This document shows positions 7,556 through 8,739 of a stretch of DNA of 8,739 bases, piece after piece. Source of the stretch: Luminiphilus sp. (GTDB taxonomy: Bacteria; Pseudomonadota; Gammaproteobacteria; Pseudomonadales; Halieaceae); assembly GCA_029251065.1 (NCBI GenBank), contig JAQXEB010000205.1:1-8739 (forward strand), read 5' to 3'. Position 1 is the first letter of the stretch. Each line of letters opens with the position of its first letter. A program made the position numbers and the translations under genes. A model generated the notes under the pieces. It had not been told where the DNA came from. It saw nothing but the letters and a program-made list of their open reading frames with translations, and did not search any database.

Positions 7556-7699
7556 ATGGGTTTTTTCAGTTGGCACCGCCGACAAACACAGTGGTGGCTT
7601 GATCAATTCGGCATGTCGCCTTACGCAGGGCTTTGGTTTGCTTATTTCAAAGGTATTGCGACGGTGTTGATCGGATTGTGGTTGCGCGAGGGCTTGTGA
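7556..7699 (+). CDS. Small membrane protein, 47 residues, unrecognised
   Basis: This short gene is easily missed. ATG 7556 is preceded by GGGAG (7545-7549) at an ideal spacing of 6 bases, and the frame closes with TGA at 7697-7699. The N-terminal half is aromatic and basic (FFSWHRRQTQWW), which looks like an amphipathic interface segment. The second half (about residues 23-43, YAGLWFAYFKGIATVLIGLW) could form one membrane helix with a central Lys, followed by the short charged tail REGL. This composition (Trp-rich interface plus a single helix) is that of real bacterial small membrane proteins rather than random translation. It lies 136 bases after the Spinster-type transporter on the same strand, so it might be co-transcribed as a small accessory subunit; that is inference. 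A GC hairpin follows 11 bases after its stop. I do not know a family for it. Confidence 0.6.
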   Translation: MGFFSWHRRQTQWWLDQFGMSPYAGLWFAYFKGIATVLIGLWLREGL

Positions 7700-7710
7700 G
7701 TACTGTGAAA

Positions 7711-7731
7711 GCCCGGAGCGATGCTCCGGGC
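7711..7731 (-). terminator. Strong GC hairpin between two convergent small genes, probable terminator
   Basis: GCCCGGAGC (7711-7719), loop GAT, GCTCCGGGC (7723-7731) form a perfect 9-bp stem. Read on the minus strand it begins 15 bases after the stop codon of the 110-residue gene and is followed by TTTCAC, a short U tract. On the plus strand it lies 11 bases after the 47-residue gene, but no T run follows. A seven-T run on the minus strand lies before the stem rather than after it. Most likely it ends minus-strand transcripts and perhaps also protects the 3' end. Confidence 0.6.
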
Positions 7732-7746
7732 CCGTAAAAAAAGTCG

Positions 7747-8079
7747 TTAGTCACCTGAAGGCATGACTGCGTCTTTGACTGCCAGCAAGAAGTTAGCAAC
7801 GACCATTCCGGCAATCATGATAGCGATGTTGTCAATGATTGCGTTGATTGGTGCACCAACCGCCGGTATGACATCGAGTGAGTTGGCGAGTGTAGGCATG
7901 GCTACTGCAGCCACCGTGTACGCCATTCGACCGGCTGCATCGGCCATTGGACTCATGAAGCCACTGACCAGTCCCAATGCCACCAGGACTAAGGCTGAGT
8001 ACGCAGCAACTTGACCGACAAAGACGGCAGCAATTGCAACGACAACACCCAAGGCTGTTAAAATTTGGTTCGTGTTCAT
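7747..8079 (-). CDS. Small very hydrophobic integral membrane protein, 110 residues
   Basis: I chose the ATG at 8079, because AAGGA lies about 8 bases before it. A frame reaching back to 8151 would add 24 residues over this ribosome-binding site and is unlikely. The protein is rich in Ala, Val and Ile, with about four hydrophobic stretches: 6-22, 24-42 (YSALVLVALGLVSGFM at its end), 51-66 (weaker), and 82-103 (IDNIAIMIAGMVVANFLLAV). Before the last helix is a loop IPAVGAPINAII (71-82). This order (two helices ending in GLVxGF, then an IPxVG loop, then a long Ala/Val helix ending LKAv or LAVK) resembles a small membrane protein family of about 100 residues that I recall from archaea and bacteria, function unknown. 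That resemblance is from memory. It is not a c-type ATP synthase subunit: no membrane Asp/Glu in a helical-hairpin GxGxG context. It has its own leader and a strong hairpin after it, which suggests substantial expression. Confidence 0.8.
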   Translation of the reverse strand: MNTNQILTALGVVVAIAAVFVGQVAAYSALVLVALGLVSGFMSPMADAAGRMAYTVAAVAMPTLANSLDVIPAVGAPINAIIDNIAIMIAGMVVANFLLAVKDAVMPSGD

Positions 8080-8154
8080 AGTTATTATCCTTATTGTGAC
8101 TAAGTTTTTACTGCGCTCACCCTGCCCCAGTACGACCGACCCTTCAGGCACAAC

Positions 8155-8182
8155 AGGTTAGACAGCCCACCCACACTATCAA
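8155..8182 (-). promoter_or_regulatory. Possible promoter of the 110-residue membrane protein gene
   Basis: On the minus strand TTGATA (8182-8177) matches the sigma-70 -35 hexamer at five of six positions. TAACCT (8160-8155) after a 16-base gap is a poor -10, so the call is weak. It would give a leader of roughly 70 bases. No better pair is apparent between the upstream gene's terminator-like site and the ATG. Confidence 0.22.
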
Positions 8183-8211
8183 TAAGTGACCCAAATAAGG
8201 GCGGTTTAACG

Positions 8212-8237
8212 AAAAAAAGTCTAATTTGTCACAATTA
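8212..8237 (-). terminator. Possible intrinsic terminator after the zinc-ribbon gene
   Basis: Immediately after the TGA of the zinc-ribbon gene the minus strand reads TAATT (8237-8233), a short loop, AATTA (8226-8222), then GAC and seven T residues (8218-8212). The stem is AT-rich and weak, but the T run and position fit rho-independent termination. It would separate this gene from the membrane-protein gene downstream. Confidence 0.45.
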
Positions 8238-8435
8238 TCAGTGTCGGCGCTTCGTGGCTTTCCATGTGCCACCGTACTGATATTGTGTTTCCGCCTCTCT
8301 TTTAAGGCGCATCAAGCAAGGCTCGCATCTAAATTCCCAAGGGTCAGCCTTAGCGCCGCGACAACGGTATAAGGTCTCCGAGAGGGACTGGCAGTTCGAG
8401 CAGGCTTTTAGCTTTAGTACCTTCTTAATCACCAC
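8238..8435 (-). CDS. Small zinc-ribbon-like protein, 65 residues
   Basis: Basic cytoplasmic mini-protein with two CxxC pairs, CSNC (C12, C15) and CEPC (C37, C40), plus C25 between them. Their spacing of about 22 residues suggests a structural zinc ribbon, as in proteins that touch nucleic acid or ribosomes. The N-terminus (IKKVLKLKAC) is Lys-rich, and the C-terminus YQYGGTWKATKRRH is basic and aromatic. I recall YQYGGTWK-ending small proteins as conserved hypotheticals in gammaproteobacteria, but this is unchecked. The start is GTG 8435; a second GTG follows at 8432, and AAAGG lies 4 bases before the first and 7 before the second, so either may be used. It is upstream of, and on the same strand as, the 110-residue membrane protein gene, separated by 158 bases with a terminator-like site. 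No function can be assigned. Confidence 0.75.
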   Translation of the reverse strand: MVIKKVLKLKACSNCQSLSETLYRCRGAKADPWEFRCEPCLMRLKREAETQYQYGGTWKATKRRH

Positions 8436-8504
8436 AATGCCTTTACTGTTGTGTGAATCTGCACTCAGCGACGCTTACGCGGACTGTGTGGTTATTCTGT
8501 GAGC

Positions 8505-8533
8505 CTCATTGTCACGGCGCAGCTGACAATGAG
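8505..8533. repeat. Perfect 10-bp inverted repeat with 9-base spacer
   Basis: CTCATTGTCA (8505-8514) and TGACAATGAG (8524-8533) are exact reverse complements around CGGCGCAGC. No T run follows in either direction, so an intrinsic terminator is unlikely. It lies about 70 bases upstream of the minus-strand zinc-ribbon start and about 92 bases upstream of the plus-strand partial gene, within their divergent intergenic region (8436-8625). The position and symmetry suit an operator for a dimeric regulator, or an RNA hairpin in a leader. Confidence 0.55.
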
Positions 8534-8625
8534 TTCACGTCTTGCACGCGTCTAAATGTGCTCGGCTTCACGCCTTTGGGCCGTTCCATGCGCCCGAGTT
8601 GGTGTAATATAGCCAATAGGGCTCG

Positions 8626-8739
8626 ATGAAAGTCGGGGACGTGCTTCAGTTGCGAGAAACGCCCAACATGGTTGATAAAACGGACGCCCATATTATTCCC
8701 GTCGTAAACGTAGGCAGTGGCGAAAAATTTGTCACGGCT
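8626..8739 (+). CDS. Unrecognised protein, N-terminal 38 residues (runs off window)
   Basis: ATG 8626 is preceded by TAGGG (8617-8621), 4 bases away, and by an in-frame TAG at 8617-8619, so it is the first possible start of this frame. The frame is open to the last base of the window, giving 38 residues beginning MKVGDVLQLRETPNMV and continuing DKTDAHIIPVVNVGSGEKF. The start has no signal peptide or hydrophobic segment, so a cytoplasmic product is likely. It begins like a beta-rich soluble domain, but I do not recognise the family. TAATAT (8605-8610) might be a -10 element, with no good -35. The call rests on the ribosome-binding site and the open frame only. Confidence 0.5.
   Translation, partial: MKVGDVLQLRETPNMVDKTDAHIIPVVNVGSGEKFVTA

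Noticed and set aside
7361..7606. 81-codon minus-strand open frame
   Set aside because: It overlaps the MFS 3' end and the 47-residue gene, its composition is not protein-like, and no family features are seen.
8080..8151. 24-residue N-terminal extension of the 110-residue membrane protein
   Set aside because: It is not hydrophobic like the rest and spans the ribosome-binding site of ATG 8079.
8509..8738. Repeated TTGTCACGGC at 8509-8518 and near 8729-8738
   Set aside because: Several chance 10-mer repeats are expected in a window this size, and the second copy is inside a coding sequence.
1..8739. Defence system, CRISPR array, prophage or insertion element
   Set aside because: There are no repeat arrays, transposase, integrase, nuclease or toxin-antitoxin signatures in any frame I could read.

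Overview
The window looks like chromosomal DNA of a marine-type gammaproteobacterium, perhaps near the OM60/NOR5 (Halieaceae) or SAR92 groups. This rests on close recalled similarity of the ArgE and quinone oxidoreductase proteins to E. coli counterparts, moderate G+C, and a free-living oxidative gene mix. It is inference, since no database search was possible. I see no rRNA, tRNA, CRISPR array, insertion sequence, integrase or phage gene.

Left part (1-2577, all + strand): the C-terminal 148 residues of acetylornithine deacetylase (argE, cut by the window edge); a zinc-independent NADPH:quinone oxidoreductase (qor); and a 336-residue protein of unknown family whose HxD...H pattern suggests a 2-oxoglutarate/Fe(II) oxygenase fold. 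The last converges, with only 8 bases between stop codons, on a minus-strand FAD/NAD(P)H oxidoreductase of the NDH-2/AIF/FSP1 type (2586-3707). That flavoprotein is divergent from a GNAT N-acetyltransferase (3819-4268).

Middle part (4269-7419): a 283-base stretch with no convincing gene, then two unrelated major facilitator superfamily transporters arranged head to head (4552-5916 minus and 6085-7419 plus). They share a 168-base divergent control region that holds a palindrome flanked by direct repeats.

Right part (7420-8739): mostly short genes. A 47-residue membrane mini-protein on + (7556-7699), with a good ribosome-binding site, lies tail to tail with a 110-residue very hydrophobic minus-strand protein (7747-8079). 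A strong GC hairpin sits between them. Upstream of the 110-residue gene, on the same strand, is a 65-residue zinc-ribbon-like protein (8238-8435). A 10-bp perfect inverted repeat lies at 8505-8533. The first 38 codons of an unrecognised + gene run off the right end.

The genes do not form one obvious pathway. The loose themes are quinone/NAD(P)H redox chemistry (qor, the flavoprotein, the putative oxygenase) and small-molecule transport (two MFS). The least explained part, and the best candidate for something undescribed, is the small-protein cluster at 7556-8435.
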